Counted from the stretch's first letter, positions 51,232 through 61,070 are shown. The stretch is 64,000 nt of DNA from Bacillus massilioanorexius (GCF_902374955.1 NZ_CABKRX010000094.1:1-64000); one strand, 5' to 3'. Numbers and translations: made by a program. The notes: a model not told the origin generated them from the letters alone.

Positions 51232-52484
51232 CTATTTTTTGTGCGCATAGCTATCTCGAGAAATTCTTTTTCGATCGGTTACTTTCCCATTTGTAATCGT
51301 TTCTAAATACGTTACACTTTTTGTTACAGTCGTATCATTACTTACAACTGAACTAGATAATTGATAATTTGTATTTGATGGCTTAGAATCATCTGTTGAA
51401 TAAACAGTAAATGTTACTGATGAAGGACTAACTGTTCCTTCAATATATACAGGTGTTTTGTATGGATTTGTAAATTTTAAATCTTTATATGGATATGCAA
51501 TCGCTGCATCTTGACCGATTGGAACATATCCGACTGTCATACTATGGTTGTATCGTACATCTGGGATAATACCTGCTTTTATAATGGCATTATATAATGT
51601 AGTACTAACTTGACAAACACCGCCTCCTAAACTATCAACAACTTCTCCGTTTAAATAGGAACCAGCAGGTTTATATCCTTTATCTGCTGTCGTATTCCCA
51701 ACATAATCATTAAAGCTAAACGTTTCACCAGGCATTAGTAAATAAGAATCAATTGTTTGTGTGGCGATTTTGATATTCGTATTACGATTGTAGTTGCTAG
51801 CAGAATAATTTGTTGTAAATGTTCCTATTTTTTTCTAACTGGCATCAGTTTTTCTTTTGTGATATTGGCGGAAACCTCTTCTAAATTAGCTGTTACAGTA
51901 ATGTCTTTTTTATTATTGGAATTAAGTGCTTTAACAAGTGATTGCTGTAGTTGTTCCTGGTTGATTTTATAACCTTTCACATCGTTTGTAACACTCACAT
52001 TCCCATTTCTAATCGAGATACTAGCATTTTTGGGACTTTTTTTCATTTCTTTCTCAATAGAAGAAACCCAATTATTTAGTATAGACTCATCGATACTATA
52101 TGTAAGAGTATATTCTTTCCCTTTTTCATCCTTAATCAGTTTGTATTGTTTAAGCAATTTTTCTTTTTTTCCATATTGAAAGGCATCGTTAAGCTGTTTA
52201 TCTGTGTCGTATTGTACGCCAATATCTTTTAATTTCTTTTGGTATGTTTTTTCTCCTATTTTAACAGTTACATTAATTTCATTGTATTGATTGGTGATAT
52301 TAGCTAGAGCTTTGACCCCATCTTTTTTAGACATTTTACTTAAATCTTGACCTTCTATGACTACTTTTGGATAAAATGTCTCGTCGTATTTTTTGACGCT
52401 TGAGTATATATATCCATAGATAGCTCCGCCTGCGATTATAATAGTTGCAATGATAGCAATTAACCAAATATATCTTTTTTTCAT
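51232..52484 (-). pseudogene. VanW-family protein gene split by a one-base frameshift
   Basis: Two frames together encode one VanW protein of about 417 residues. The first (52484-51825, 219 residues) has an N-terminal helix (7-27) and a peptidoglycan-binding-4-like domain. It ends VRKK-stop at a run of seven A. Reading one base back (or with eight A) continues as IGTFTTNYSASNYNRNTNI...LLMPGETFSFNDYVG, entering the VanW domain (GGGVCQVSTTLYNA, VGYVPIGQDAAIAYPYKDL) to 51232. Family members attach to or modify the wall by unknown means. The break may be decay, slippage or an assembly error. Confidence 0.82.
51825..51834 (-). other. Slippery A7 tract directly followed by a UAG stop
   Basis: In the VanW gene the zero frame reads AGA AAA AAA TAG. 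The heptamer A AAA AAA is a canonical -1 slippery pattern, and a -1 shift or one extra A restores the full VanW frame. No strong downstream stem is evident. Confidence 0.55.
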
Positions 52485-52940
52485 AATAAAAATGATACCC
52501 CCAAAATTTTAAGCATTTTTCATTTCATAACATTATACGTTAATGTTACTAATATATTACAAATATTATGGTAATGTTACAAATGTTTCTAGAGTTCTAG
52601 TTTAACATAAAGCAAGCTTTTTCGAAAATAGTCTAGAAGCTTTGTATTTAAAAAATTTGAAAGTATATTAACATGACTTTTGTCTAAATTTAAGATTATA
52701 CCTTCCTTCCAAAATTACAAAATATTTGAATTTTAACAAATGGTGAATATAAACAATTGTTATGATGGTTATGTTGTAATTCTCGTTCCTGTGCATGAAA
52801 TTCTTTCTTCAAACTCTTAAAGCTTCAGAATTAAGACAATTCATGTATGTATAAGGGAAATTACTTATTATTGACTTGAGTTTATTGTTTTTTTTCATGT
52901 AAAATAATGAGAGTATAGAAATTTTTGAAAGGAGTAGTTG
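52485..52940. other. Intergenic region between divergent genes, no gene seen
   Basis: Very AT-rich DNA between the VanW locus (-) and the DUF819 gene (+). It contains near-direct repeats of TAATGTTACAAAT around 52543-52580 but no ORF with a ribosome site and no repeat of the MITE-like family. Confidence 0.4.
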
Positions 52941-54161
52941 ATGAATAAAACATTAATTCAACCAGATGATATTTGGATTTTATGGGCTTTCCTTGCAGGG
53001 TGGGCAGCCATAAGTATATATTTAGAGCAAAAGTATAAATGGGCATCGAAAATATCCGGTGCAATCATTGCTCTTGTGGGTGCTATGATTTTAGCAAACT
53101 TACATATTATACCTACCGAATCAATAGTGTATGATACGGTTTGGGGTTATGTCATTCCGTTAGCTATTCCACTCCTTTTATTTCAAGCAAATATTTTTAA
53201 AATTTGGAATGAAAGTGGAAGATTGCTGATCATGTTTTTTCTAAGTTCGGTCGGTACTGTTGCTGGTGCTATTATAGGATTTTTCTTATTAAAAGATTAT
53301 ATTCCTGGATTAGAAAAAATCGGGGCAATGATGACAGGCTCGTATATAGGTGGCGGGGTCAATTTTGCTTCCATGTCAACTAAGTTTGAAACACCCGGAG
53401 AATTGGTATCCGCAACTGTAGTTGCAGATAATATGATGATGGCTTTATACTTTTTTATGTTGATGTTAATACCAACATTACAGTTCTTTAGAAAAAGATA
53501 TAATACCCCTCATATGGATGAAATAGAAAGAAACAATTCAACAGATCATAATCAAGCTGCTGCTTTTTGGAAAAGAAAAGAAATTTCCTTGCAGGATCTT
53601 GCATTATCAATTGGAACTGCGTTTGGATTAGTAGCTGTTTCTTTTAAAATAGCTGAAATCATTTCAAAGGTTATTCCTTCAGGGGAAGGAGTATCATTCT
53701 TTTATGTGTTCATACGAGGAATTTTTGGTGATAAATATCTCGTTTTAACTACTATTACTATAGTGGTTGTTACTGTATTCGCCAAGTTTTTTGAAAGATT
53801 ACGAGGTGCACAGGAAATTGGAACGTATTTAATTTACATTTTCTTTGTAGTTATTGGTGTTCCAGCTTCTATTTCTTTAATTATTCAACAAGCTCCTTTG
53901 CTATTGTTGTTTGTGGCGATTATGGTTCTTATTAACATGGTCGTATCATTAAGTCTTGGTAAATTATTTAAGTTTAATTTAGAAGAAATAATTGTGGCAA
54001 GCAATGCTAATATTGGAGGTCCTACTACTGCGGCTGCTATGGCCATCTCAAAAGGGTGGACAAAACTTATAGTTCCTATTCTATTGGTTGGAACTTTAGG
54101 TTATATCGTAGGCAATTATGCAGGTACAGCTATTGGTTATTGGTTTGCTACCATGTTATAA
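52941..54161 (+). CDS. DUF819 family membrane protein (YjcL-like)
   Basis: 406-residue integral membrane protein with about ten to eleven helices. The glycine-rich GSYIGGGVNFASMS (about residues 135-150) and the related ASNANIGGPTTAAAMA (about 350-365) form an internal two-fold repeat typical of DUF819 proteins such as B. subtilis YjcL. Transport function is assumed from the fold, substrate unknown. ATG at 52941 follows AAAGGAG; a TTG one codon earlier is possible. Confidence 0.88.
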   Translation: MNKTLIQPDDIWILWAFLAGWAAISIYLEQKYKWASKISGAIIALVGAMILANLHIIPTESIVYDTVWGYVIPLAIPLLLFQANIFKIWNESGRLLIMFFLSSVGTVAGAIIGFFLLKDYIPGLEKIGAMMTGSYIGGGVNFASMSTKFETPGELVSATVVADNMMMALYFFMLMLIPTLQFFRKRYNTPHMDEIERNNSTDHNQAAAFWKRKEISLQDLALSIGTAFGLVAVSFKIAEIISKVIPSGEGVSFFYVFIRGIFGDKYLVLTTITIVVVTVFAKFFERLRGAQEIGTYLIYIFFVVIGVPASISLIIQQAPLLLLFVAIMVLINMVVSLSLGKLFKFNLEEIIVASNANIGGPTTAAAMAISKGWTKLIVPILLVGTLGYIVGNYAGTAIGYWFATML

Positions 54162-54166
54162 AAAAT

Positions 54167-54222
54167 AAGGGCTGTCTGTAATGTGATAGAACATCGCGTT
54201 TTAGACGGCCCTTCGTTATTTT
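54167..54222 (+). terminator. Rho-independent terminator after the DUF819 gene
   Basis: Stem AAGGGCTGTCT with AGACGGCCCTT and a long AT-rich loop, then TTATTTTATTT. Confidence 0.7.
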
Positions 54223-54312
54223 ATTTGGAATAAATTTTTTATGAGACTGAAAATTCTGTGTAACATTTTCTGTGAATTAGTTACAATGATTGAATAAGAG
54301 GGGTGAAGAAAA

Positions 54313-55203
54313 ATGAAATACATTAAGGTTGAACAGTACGATGCCTTTAGTAATAAACCGAATAAAGGCAATCCAGCTGGAGTTGTTATAGAAAACAGCG
54401 GTTTTACAGATGAAGAAATGAAAGAGATCGCGAGAAAAGTCGGTTTTAATGAAACATCTTTTCTTGAGATATCTAAAAAGGCTGATTTTCGTATTCGTTA
54501 TTTTACACCTGGTCATGAAATGAATTTATGTGGACATGCGACAATGGCTACGATTTATGCTTTGTCTTCGAAAGGATTACTAGGAAATAAACAAGAATTA
54601 ACCATTGAAACAAATGCGGGTATATTGCCAATAAAAATTGCTAAGGAAAAACAAGATACTTGGATAACAATGCAACAAGCTTCACCTCAATTTAAACCAT
54701 TTAAAGGATCTAAAGAAGATTTAGCAAATTCGCTTGGAATTGAGTTGACAGATATTTCTGATGAATTACCTATTGTATACGGAAGTACTGGCATTTGGAC
54801 ATTGTTGATCCCTATTCGTACATTACATGTATTCCAAAATATGAAGCCACAAAATCAATTGTTTCCTGATATTCTTAAAGAGATGCCCAAAGCATCAATA
54901 CATCCTTTTTGTTTAGAAACATATGACGCTGAAGCACATATGCACGCACGTCATTTTTCATCGCCTTTTTCAGGAACTATTGAAGATTCGGTTACGGGTA
55001 CAGCATCTGGAGTAATGGGAGCCTATTACGCTACTTACATTGGTCCAAACTTTCATTCATCATTACATTTATTAGTAGAACAAGGAATGGAAATAAATAG
55101 GGATGGTCGTGTACAAGTCATTGTAACGAGAAATAATGATAAACTCGATATTGAAATTAAAGGGAATGCTGTCTATGTAAAAGAATTTGAAATTACTATA
55201 TAA
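54313..55203 (+). CDS. PhzF-family isomerase/epimerase-like protein
   Basis: 296-residue cytosolic protein of the diaminopimelate-epimerase-like fold. Features: YDAFSNKPNKGNPAGVV at the N-terminus, the catalytic glutamate in FNETSFLE, FTPGHEMNLCGHATMA, and GTIEDSVTGTASGVMG. The substrate of this branch in Bacillus is not known. It has the ribosome site AGGGGTG and no phenazine genes nearby, so phenazine synthesis is not implied. Confidence 0.88.
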   Translation: MKYIKVEQYDAFSNKPNKGNPAGVVIENSGFTDEEMKEIARKVGFNETSFLEISKKADFRIRYFTPGHEMNLCGHATMATIYALSSKGLLGNKQELTIETNAGILPIKIAKEKQDTWITMQQASPQFKPFKGSKEDLANSLGIELTDISDELPIVYGSTGIWTLLIPIRTLHVFQNMKPQNQLFPDILKEMPKASIHPFCLETYDAEAHMHARHFSSPFSGTIEDSVTGTASGVMGAYYATYIGPNFHSSLHLLVEQGMEINRDGRVQVIVTRNNDKLDIEIKGNAVYVKEFEITI

Positions 55204-55317
55204 AATCGGGTTTATAATCCTAAACAAACGTGAAATACATAATAGTAAGAGTATTATTTGATTATATGAATGACACATGAAAGTCTGAAAAGATACGCTT
55301 TCCTAGGGGGAATAATG

Positions 55318-55587
55318 ATGAATCAACTATCAGATATGCCCAATATTGGTAAAGTTGTCGAGGAGCTACTTGTTAAAACAGGTATTGAAGACCAAGAGGC
55401 ATTAAAAGAAATCGGGAGTAAAGAGGCATTTAAACGAATAAAAAAACTTGATGAAACGTCTTGCTTAAACAAACTTTATGCTTTAGAAGGAGCCATTCAA
55501 GGTATTAGGTGGCACGATTTATCAACTGAAAAGAAAGCGGAGCTAAAGGCCTATTTTAACAAAATAAAGGATGGAGAAGGAAAATGA
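55318..55587 (+). CDS. TfoX C-terminal-domain protein
   Basis: 89 residues covering only the TfoX C-terminal domain (helix-hairpin-helix type): LSDMPNIGKVVEELLVKTGI, GSKEAFKRIKKLD and CLNKLYALEGAIQGIRWHDL. Such single-domain forms are common in Firmicutes; a link to competence as in Haemophilus TfoX is not established here. I chose the second of two adjacent ATGs for spacing to GGGGG. It overlaps the next gene by ATGA. Confidence 0.82.
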   Translation: MNQLSDMPNIGKVVEELLVKTGIEDQEALKEIGSKEAFKRIKKLDETSCLNKLYALEGAIQGIRWHDLSTEKKAELKAYFNKIKDGEGK

Positions 55588-56246
55588 AGCTAGCTAGTTT
55601 GCATGCGCATTTTTCCAATATACATTATATAGAACAATGTTTATCATCTTTACCAATAGAATCGATGCATTTTGTGGATCCTGGATTACTAATGAAAGTC
55701 CAATCAGATGAACATTTTAGCGATATCGCTGCAAGAAGAAAAGTAAAAGAACAAATTGAATGGATTGCAGAAACAAATGTGGATGCCATATTAATTACAT
55801 GTACCAATTATATTGCTCTCTTAGATGAAGTAGTTCTTGATTTATCAGTACCCATAATAAAAATTGATGAGCCATATTTTTCTTTTGTATGCAGTATAGA
55901 ACAGCCACAAATCATTTTATTTACAAATCCAGCAACTGTCACCGCAACGATGCAACGTTTAAAAGAGTATGCGATATCTCATCATAAGTTAATTGATGTA
56001 GAGGCGGTCGTGATAGATGATTCATTCCATCTTTTAATGCAAGGGAAAAAATATGAATATAACGAAAAGGTTACGAATTTCATAATGTTATTAATGGAGG
56101 ATGGTGAAAAAAACATCTCTGTTGCTCAATTATCAATGGTAGAGGCTGCTGACCGGATATCTGAAAATTATAATAAAATGATCATGCATCCATTAAAGAT
56201 GTTAGCTTCCACATTGACAAATACCTATCACAGTGAAAAAATGTAA
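55584..56246 (+). CDS. Asp/Glu racemase-superfamily-like protein
   Basis: 220 residues. The fold is suggested by an N-terminal HFVDPGLLMKVQSDEHF, then VDAILITCTNYIALLDE, where the Cys-Thr-Asn follows the pattern of the first catalytic cysteine of aspartate/glutamate racemase relatives. The second catalytic cysteine, usually near residue 180, is not apparent, so the protein may not be an active racemase. Translationally coupled to the TfoX-C gene. Confidence 0.6.
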   Translation: MKLASLHAHFSNIHYIEQCLSSLPIESMHFVDPGLLMKVQSDEHFSDIAARRKVKEQIEWIAETNVDAILITCTNYIALLDEVVLDLSVPIIKIDEPYFSFVCSIEQPQIILFTNPATVTATMQRLKEYAISHHKLIDVEAVVIDDSFHLLMQGKKYEYNEKVTNFIMLLMEDGEKNISVAQLSMVEAADRISENYNKMIMHPLKMLASTLTNTYHSEKM

Positions 56247-56406
56247 AAAGAAAAAGTTTATGGTACCCCATAAAAATGATGAGGAAATTTGACCTAACTA
56301 TACACTTTTTTGTTACAAGAGGTAAATGGATTTCCAACTTGTATTCAACGATTTGATGATATAGTAGAAGATTAAAAACAGTATTGGTTACAATCACTTT
56401 AAATGA

Positions 56407-56451
56407 TGAGGGTGTTCACTAAAAGTTTGACTTTTGGGACAGCCTCTTTTT
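56407..56451 (+). terminator. Rho-independent terminator-like hairpin
   Basis: GAGGGTGTTCACTAAAAGT with ACTTTTGGGACAGCCTC, then TTTTTAT. Same design as the hairpins at 16102 and 33143 (inner AAAAGT/ACTTTT). Confidence 0.75.
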
Positions 56452-56469
56452 ATGTAGTTTAACTAAAGA

Positions 56470-56705
56470 CAATATTATTACATTAATTCGGTGTGAAAAA
56501 CTAGTGGGTAAAAAGGTTGATTGAAGCGTAATCTGTGGAGAGACGGTGGTTCAGGTGGAACCCACATGGTGCTATGTTCCGAGGAGGTTTACCGTCCGAA
56601 AGTAAAAAGTGTGCATCCTTCCTTAAATACAATTCAATGTATACTGATTCTTCGTTTAATGGTAGGAAATAAAAAATTGTGAAAATAGTCTTTATAACAC
56701 ATGTG
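56470..56705 (+). repeat. MITE-like intergenic repeat copy
   Basis: Contains AAAAAGGTTGATTGAAGCG, GGTGGTTCAGGTGGAACCCA, GTTCCGAGGAGGTTTACCG, GTGTGCATCCTTCC, and ends in GTGAAAATAGTCTT. It fills much of the gap before the Ktr gene. Confidence 0.55.
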
Positions 56706-56792
56706 CTAAAGATAAAGGACAAATCACGTATGAATATAGTTGTTTAAGTGAAAAATGGAAGCATAGCAGAGAAGTTTTGAAAGGATTTCACT

Positions 56793-58142
56793 ATGAGAAA
56801 AAGCCTAATCTTCACTAAGTTATCTCCGGCTCAGATTATTGTTTTGTACTATTTTCTTGCTGTTTCAATTTCAACGATCCTTTTACGTTTACCAATTGCT
56901 TTGCAAGATGGTGTAAAGCTCACTATGATTGATTCGTTGTTTCTTGCTGTAAGTGCCGTAAGCGTAACGGGACTTTCTGTGATTGATATTACGAAAACCT
57001 TTAGTGTTCCAGGATATTTTATTCTAATGTTTATTCTACAGTTCGGTGGTATTGGCATTATGACTTTAGGTACTTTTTTATGGCTGCTTTTTAAAAGAAA
57101 AATTGGTTTTAAAGAAAGACTTCTAATTATGACTGATCAAAATCAAGTTTCTTTCTCAGGACTTGTATTCTTACTAAAGCAAGTATTAATATTAATTCTT
57201 GCAATTGAAGCAATAGGAGCAGTTGTGTTAGGTTTTTATTTATTACATTATTATTCTTCTGTTCCTGAAGCATTCTTACAGGGTATATTTATGTCCATTA
57301 GTGCAACTACAAATGCTGGCTTTGATATCGGTGGAAGTTCATTGGTTCCGTATGCGCATGACTATTTTATCCAAATGATAAATATTACTCTTATTATTTT
57401 CGGATCAATAGGTTATCCAGTACTTATTGAAGTAAAAGAATACATGATAAAAAGGAGAAAGAATAAAGGCATTCATTTTTCTTTATTTACAAAATTAACA
57501 ACAACTACATACTTCATTCTAATAATAGTAGGAATTGTAGCAATATTAATTTTAGAGTATAAGCATTTCTTAGTAGGAAAAAGCTGGCATGAAAGTTTTT
57601 TTTATGCCTTTTTTCAATCAGTAACAACAAGAAATGCGGGTCTGGCAACGATGGATGTTAGTCAATTCACGAATCCTACTCTTTTTGTATTATGTGGACT
57701 AATGTTTATAGGTGCCTCTCCGAGTTCTGTAGGTGGTGGAATACGCACAACCACATTCGCTATTACGATTTTGTTTTTGTTTCATTTTGCAAGAGGAAAT
57801 AGGCATGTGAAAGTATTTAAACGAGAGTTGCATGAAATTGATATAAAAAAATCAGTAGTAGTAACGATGATAGCTTTAATTATATGTAGTATAGGTGTTT
57901 TTGTGCTAAGCATAACGGAACCTTTTTCTATTATGGAAATTATTTTTGAGGTTTGTTCGGCATTCGGTACAACTGGATTATCCTTAGGTATAACGCCGGA
58001 ATTATCGACATTTGGTAAATTAACATTAATAGTTATTATGTTTATTGGTAGAGTGGGTATTCTTTCATTCATTTTCATGCTTGGTGGTGAAAAAGATCCA
58101 GATCCGTATCATTATCCAAAAGAGAGAGTTATTATTGGTTAA
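56793..58142 (+). CDS. KtrB/KtrD-type potassium transporter, membrane subunit
   Basis: 449-residue ion-translocating subunit with four M1-P-M2 repeats. The selectivity-filter glycines are visible in SVTGLS, TTNAGFD, TRNAGLA and TTGLSLG. It would import K+ (often with Na+) together with a cytoplasmic KtrA/C RCK subunit, which is not in this window. The length matches B. subtilis KtrD. Start follows AAAGGA. Orphan ktrD genes are usual in Bacillus. Confidence 0.9.
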   Translation: MRKSLIFTKLSPAQIIVLYYFLAVSISTILLRLPIALQDGVKLTMIDSLFLAVSAVSVTGLSVIDITKTFSVPGYFILMFILQFGGIGIMTLGTFLWLLFKRKIGFKERLLIMTDQNQVSFSGLVFLLKQVLILILAIEAIGAVVLGFYLLHYYSSVPEAFLQGIFMSISATTNAGFDIGGSSLVPYAHDYFIQMINITLIIFGSIGYPVLIEVKEYMIKRRKNKGIHFSLFTKLTTTTYFILIIVGIVAILILEYKHFLVGKSWHESFFYAFFQSVTTRNAGLATMDVSQFTNPTLFVLCGLMFIGASPSSVGGGIRTTTFAITILFLFHFARGNRHVKVFKRELHEIDIKKSVVVTMIALIICSIGVFVLSITEPFSIMEIIFEVCSAFGTTGLSLGITPELSTFGKLTLIVIMFIGRVGILSFIFMLGGEKDPDPYHYPKERVIIG

Positions 58143-58209
58143 TTATGAAAGAAAAGAGGCTGTCTCTACGTTTTTTGGGGGAAAAATAATAAAGAAATAA
58201 CCCAAAATA

Positions 58210-58239
58210 GGAAGGTGTCCATCTGGACACCTTCCTTTT
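58210..58239. terminator. Bidirectional terminator between convergent ktr and yeiH-type genes
   Basis: Perfect 11-bp stem GGAAGGTGTCC/GGACACCTTCC around ATCT, then TTTT on the plus strand; a weaker run on the minus side. Confidence 0.7.
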
Positions 58240-58386
58240 CAATAAATGAGAAGTTAAATAATTTTAGCAGTTTTTTGCATATTTTGCTGCCTATGACAAG
58301 TAGTGATTTGAATTCCACATCAGGATGCCCCTTCAAGAGTATCATATCTTACTCTTCGAATGAGGTGTTAGGAAAACAGCCTAATA

Positions 58387-59394
58387 CTAAAAGAGTAAAT
58401 AGAGCATGATTATGCCGATTCCGCAAACAAGTACAGTTCCAAGAACTCCTTGGATGGCTGGCTTGAGACCAGCTTTTTTGAAATCAGAAAGATTAATTCC
58501 TAGTCCAAGGCCAGCCATAGCCATAGCTAACAAATAGGAGCTAATAGGAATTAAGGCATTCGTAAAAGATTGTGGAAAAATATTCAAAGTATTAACGACA
58601 CTCATAGCCAAAAATCCAAAGATAAACCAAGGAATTGGTAAATTTTTGAGCGATTTTTTTTCGTTTGAAGAAGCTTTTTCTCCAAAAATTGAACCGATTA
58701 TTAATGCAACAGGTAATAATAAGGCAACTCGACCTAATTTTACGACAATACCAATTGTATCCGATTCAACTCCACCCGGAATCGTTGAAGCAATCACATG
58801 AGCGATTTCATGCAGAGTTGCTCCGACCAAAACGCCATAATTATAAGGATGCATTTCTAAAATTGGAAATAAAAATATATAAAATAGAGAAGTAATTGTC
58901 CCAAGAATAGCTACCCAGGCAACAGAAACAGCTGTATCCTCTTGTTTACTTTTTAATACAGAAGCAATGGCAACGACAGCTGCAGCACCACATATAGCAG
59001 TTCCTACGGATAATAAAATATTTAAATGGGGATCGACTTTAAGGAGCTTGCCAATATAATACATGCCAAAAATCGTAATGACTATCACAATGATATCTGT
59101 TAAAAGAACGGGCCAACCTGCATCAAGTATTTGCTGTAAATTTAGCCGTAATCCCATTAAAATAATACCAGCACGTAATAAATATCTACTACTAAAAGAT
59201 ACTCCGCCTTTAATCGAGTCTGGTACTTTTAAAAATGCATTCCATGCCATTCCAAGAAGAATAGCAATAATCATCATCCCCATTATTGAGAAGAAAGGTA
59301 ATTTGGTAATTTGCCCAGCTATCAGAGCAATGATAAGAGTTAAACCAATTCCAAGGAGAAAGGAAAAGGGTGACTGGGTGTTAGTTTTATTCAT
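58387..59394 (-). CDS. YeiH/UPF0324 family putative exporter
   Basis: 335-residue membrane protein with about ten helices. The segments GMAWNAFLKVP, RYLLRAGIILMGLRLNL, SVGTAICGAAAVVAIA and GATLHEIAHVIAS are those of the YeiH family, annotated elsewhere as putative sulfate exporter; the substrate is not firmly known. AGGAGG precedes the ATG. It lies 78 bases after ldh on the same strand, with a small CCCC/GGGG hairpin between. Confidence 0.87.
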   Translation of the reverse strand: MNKTNTQSPFSFLLGIGLTLIIALIAGQITKLPFFSIMGMMIIAILLGMAWNAFLKVPDSIKGGVSFSSRYLLRAGIILMGLRLNLQQILDAGWPVLLTDIIVIVITIFGMYYIGKLLKVDPHLNILLSVGTAICGAAAVVAIASVLKSKQEDTAVSVAWVAILGTITSLFYIFLFPILEMHPYNYGVLVGATLHEIAHVIASTIPGGVESDTIGIVVKLGRVALLLPVALIIGSIFGEKASSNEKKSLKNLPIPWFIFGFLAMSVVNTLNIFPQSFTNALIPISSYLLAMAMAGLGLGINLSDFKKAGLKPAIQGVLGTVLVCGIGIIMLYLLF

Positions 59395-59472
59395 GAAAGC
59401 CTCCTGCGATGACTAAATATGTAAGAAATCCCCCACTTATATGTAGGGGAGTTTAATGAAAATACGCGTTTA

Positions 59473-60420
59473 TTATAAGACGGGCTTCATCGTTTCCTTT
59501 AATACCGAAATAGAGTGGTTTAATTTTTGTTGCTCTTCTTCTGATAGATCGAGTTCAATTACCGATTCAACACCTTTTCGGGAAATGACGGATGGAGCGC
59601 TCGAAAACACATCAGTTTGTCCATATATTCCATCTAAATAGACACCTACTGGGAGAATAGCACGTTCATTATTTAATACTGCTTTTGCGATTCGAGCAAC
59701 GCACATACCAATACCAAAATATGTAGCTTTTTTTCTTTCGATAATATAGTATGCTGCATCACGAGTATCAATAAAAATTTGCTCTAAATCTTTAATATTA
59801 TACTTGTCTCCATGTTTCTTGATATACTCCTCAATTGGTTGTGAGGCAATTGTTGAATGGCTCCAAGTCGCAAACTCTGTATCCCCATGCTCTCCCATAA
59901 TGTAAGTGTGTATATTACGAGGATCAACATTGAAATATTCAGATAAACCGGAACGTAATCTAGCCGTATCAAGTGTTGTACCTGAGCCGATTACTTGCGA
60001 ATGTGGAAGTCCAGATTCTTTCCAAGCAATATACGTTAATATATCAACAGGATTCGATGCAATAATTAAAATTCCGTTAAAACTTGCATCCATAATATTT
60101 TTGATAATACTTTTCATAATAACAGCATTTCTCTCAACTAAGGCTAAACGAGTCTCTCCTGGTTTTTGGTTAACTCCAGCAGTAACAATAACCACGTCAG
60201 CGTTGCTGCATTCTTCGTAGCCACCTGCACGAATTTTCATACGAGCTGGGCCAAAGGGTACGCCATGACGTAAATCGGCAGCCTCTCCCTCTGCTTTCGC
60301 TGTATCTAAATCAATTAATACTAATTCTTCAGTAATCCCTTGATTGACAATGGAATAAGCAATAGCAGTTCCAACGAATCCTGTACCTACAATAACTACT
60401 TTTTTTGTTTCATACCCCAT
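59473..60420 (-). CDS. ldh: L-lactate dehydrogenase
   Basis: 315-residue NAD-dependent fermentative enzyme reducing pyruvate to lactate. It has the nucleotide-binding GTGFVGTAIA, the substrate-loop segment NQKPGETRLALVERN (Gln and Arg at the positions that separate lactate from malate dehydrogenase), IASNPVDILTY and the catalytic histidine in GEHGDTEF. The start follows AGGAGTG. A degenerate Rex-like site is just upstream. It fits the facultative anaerobe suggested by the molybdoenzymes. Confidence 0.95.
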   Translation of the reverse strand: MGYETKKVVIVGTGFVGTAIAYSIVNQGITEELVLIDLDTAKAEGEAADLRHGVPFGPARMKIRAGGYEECSNADVVIVTAGVNQKPGETRLALVERNAVIMKSIIKNIMDASFNGILIIASNPVDILTYIAWKESGLPHSQVIGSGTTLDTARLRSGLSEYFNVDPRNIHTYIMGEHGDTEFATWSHSTIASQPIEEYIKKHGDKYNIKDLEQIFIDTRDAAYYIIERKKATYFGIGMCVARIAKAVLNNERAILPVGVYLDGIYGQTDVFSSAPSVISRKGVESVIELDLSEEEQQKLNHSISVLKETMKPVL

Positions 60421-60446
60421 ATATTAGACACTCCTAACAATAGTTT

Positions 60447-60462
60447 TAATGAGCTATCACAA
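60447..60462 (-). promoter_or_regulatory. Degenerate Rex-box-like site before ldh
   Basis: TTGTGATAGCTCATTA on the minus strand matches TTGTGA-N4-TCACAA fully in the left half and at 4 of 6 positions in the right half, 27-42 bases before the ldh start. Confidence 0.35.
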
Positions 60463-60626
60463 CTATTATTTAAAAATTACATGTGATTTATTCGAAGAAC
60501 AGCTTAATTTCTTGCGATGGTGTTAAGATTTTTATGTTAGAATGGAAGATAATTGAAATTTTGGTTGGTGTTTTGGTTGAGTATAGAAGTGAACTTCTAT
60601 GTATTGCTGGAGGGATGTGCGATAAA

Positions 60627-61070
60627 ATGAAATTCCGTTTGATTCTATTCATGATATTGATAGTAGTTTTCATTTTGTTATTAGTACTTTTTCTCGATCG
60701 TGATATAGAAAGAATAAGTGTGATGAAAAACTTTTCTGATCGATCGCATCGAGTAGAAAACAATAAACAAGAGAAAGCAAACATAAAGTATATTGCGTAT
60801 AAGGAAAAAATAGATGAAAAGAGGGCGGAAAGAGTAAAACATATTCTGCAAAAAGCTGAATGGAAAAGCTTTAAGAAAATCAAAAAGGCGCCAGATTATA
60901 AATTCTATTTTAATAAGCGTAAGTTAGGTACTAAGATATCAGTGTTTTCTGTTTATTATACAGGTACGGATGAACAAATCAAAGTAGTTCTACCGCTGCA
61001 AAAACAAGTTACTATTTTATCCGAGAGAGATTCTAAAAGTATTTTGAATCTAATAAGTGTCAAATATTAA
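60627..61070 (+). CDS. Membrane-anchored protein of unknown function
   Basis: 147 residues: one N-terminal helix (about 4-24, MKFRLILFMILIVVFILLLV) and a basic, Lys-rich soluble domain with KYIAYKEKIDEKRAERVKHI and ILSERDSKSILNLISVKY. The longer upstream frame is rejected because the ATG at 60627 begins the helix and follows GGAGGG. The soluble part probably faces outward. No family recognised; 21 bases before the esterase locus. Confidence 0.55.
   Translation: MKFRLILFMILIVVFILLLVLFLDRDIERISVMKNFSDRSHRVENNKQEKANIKYIAYKEKIDEKRAERVKHILQKAEWKSFKKIKKAPDYKFYFNKRKLGTKISVFSVYYTGTDEQIKVVLPLQKQVTILSERDSKSILNLISVKY

Noticed and set aside
54313..55203. Phenazine biosynthesis suggested by the PhzF-like protein
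   Set aside because: No other phz gene is nearby and PhzF-fold proteins are common in non-producers.
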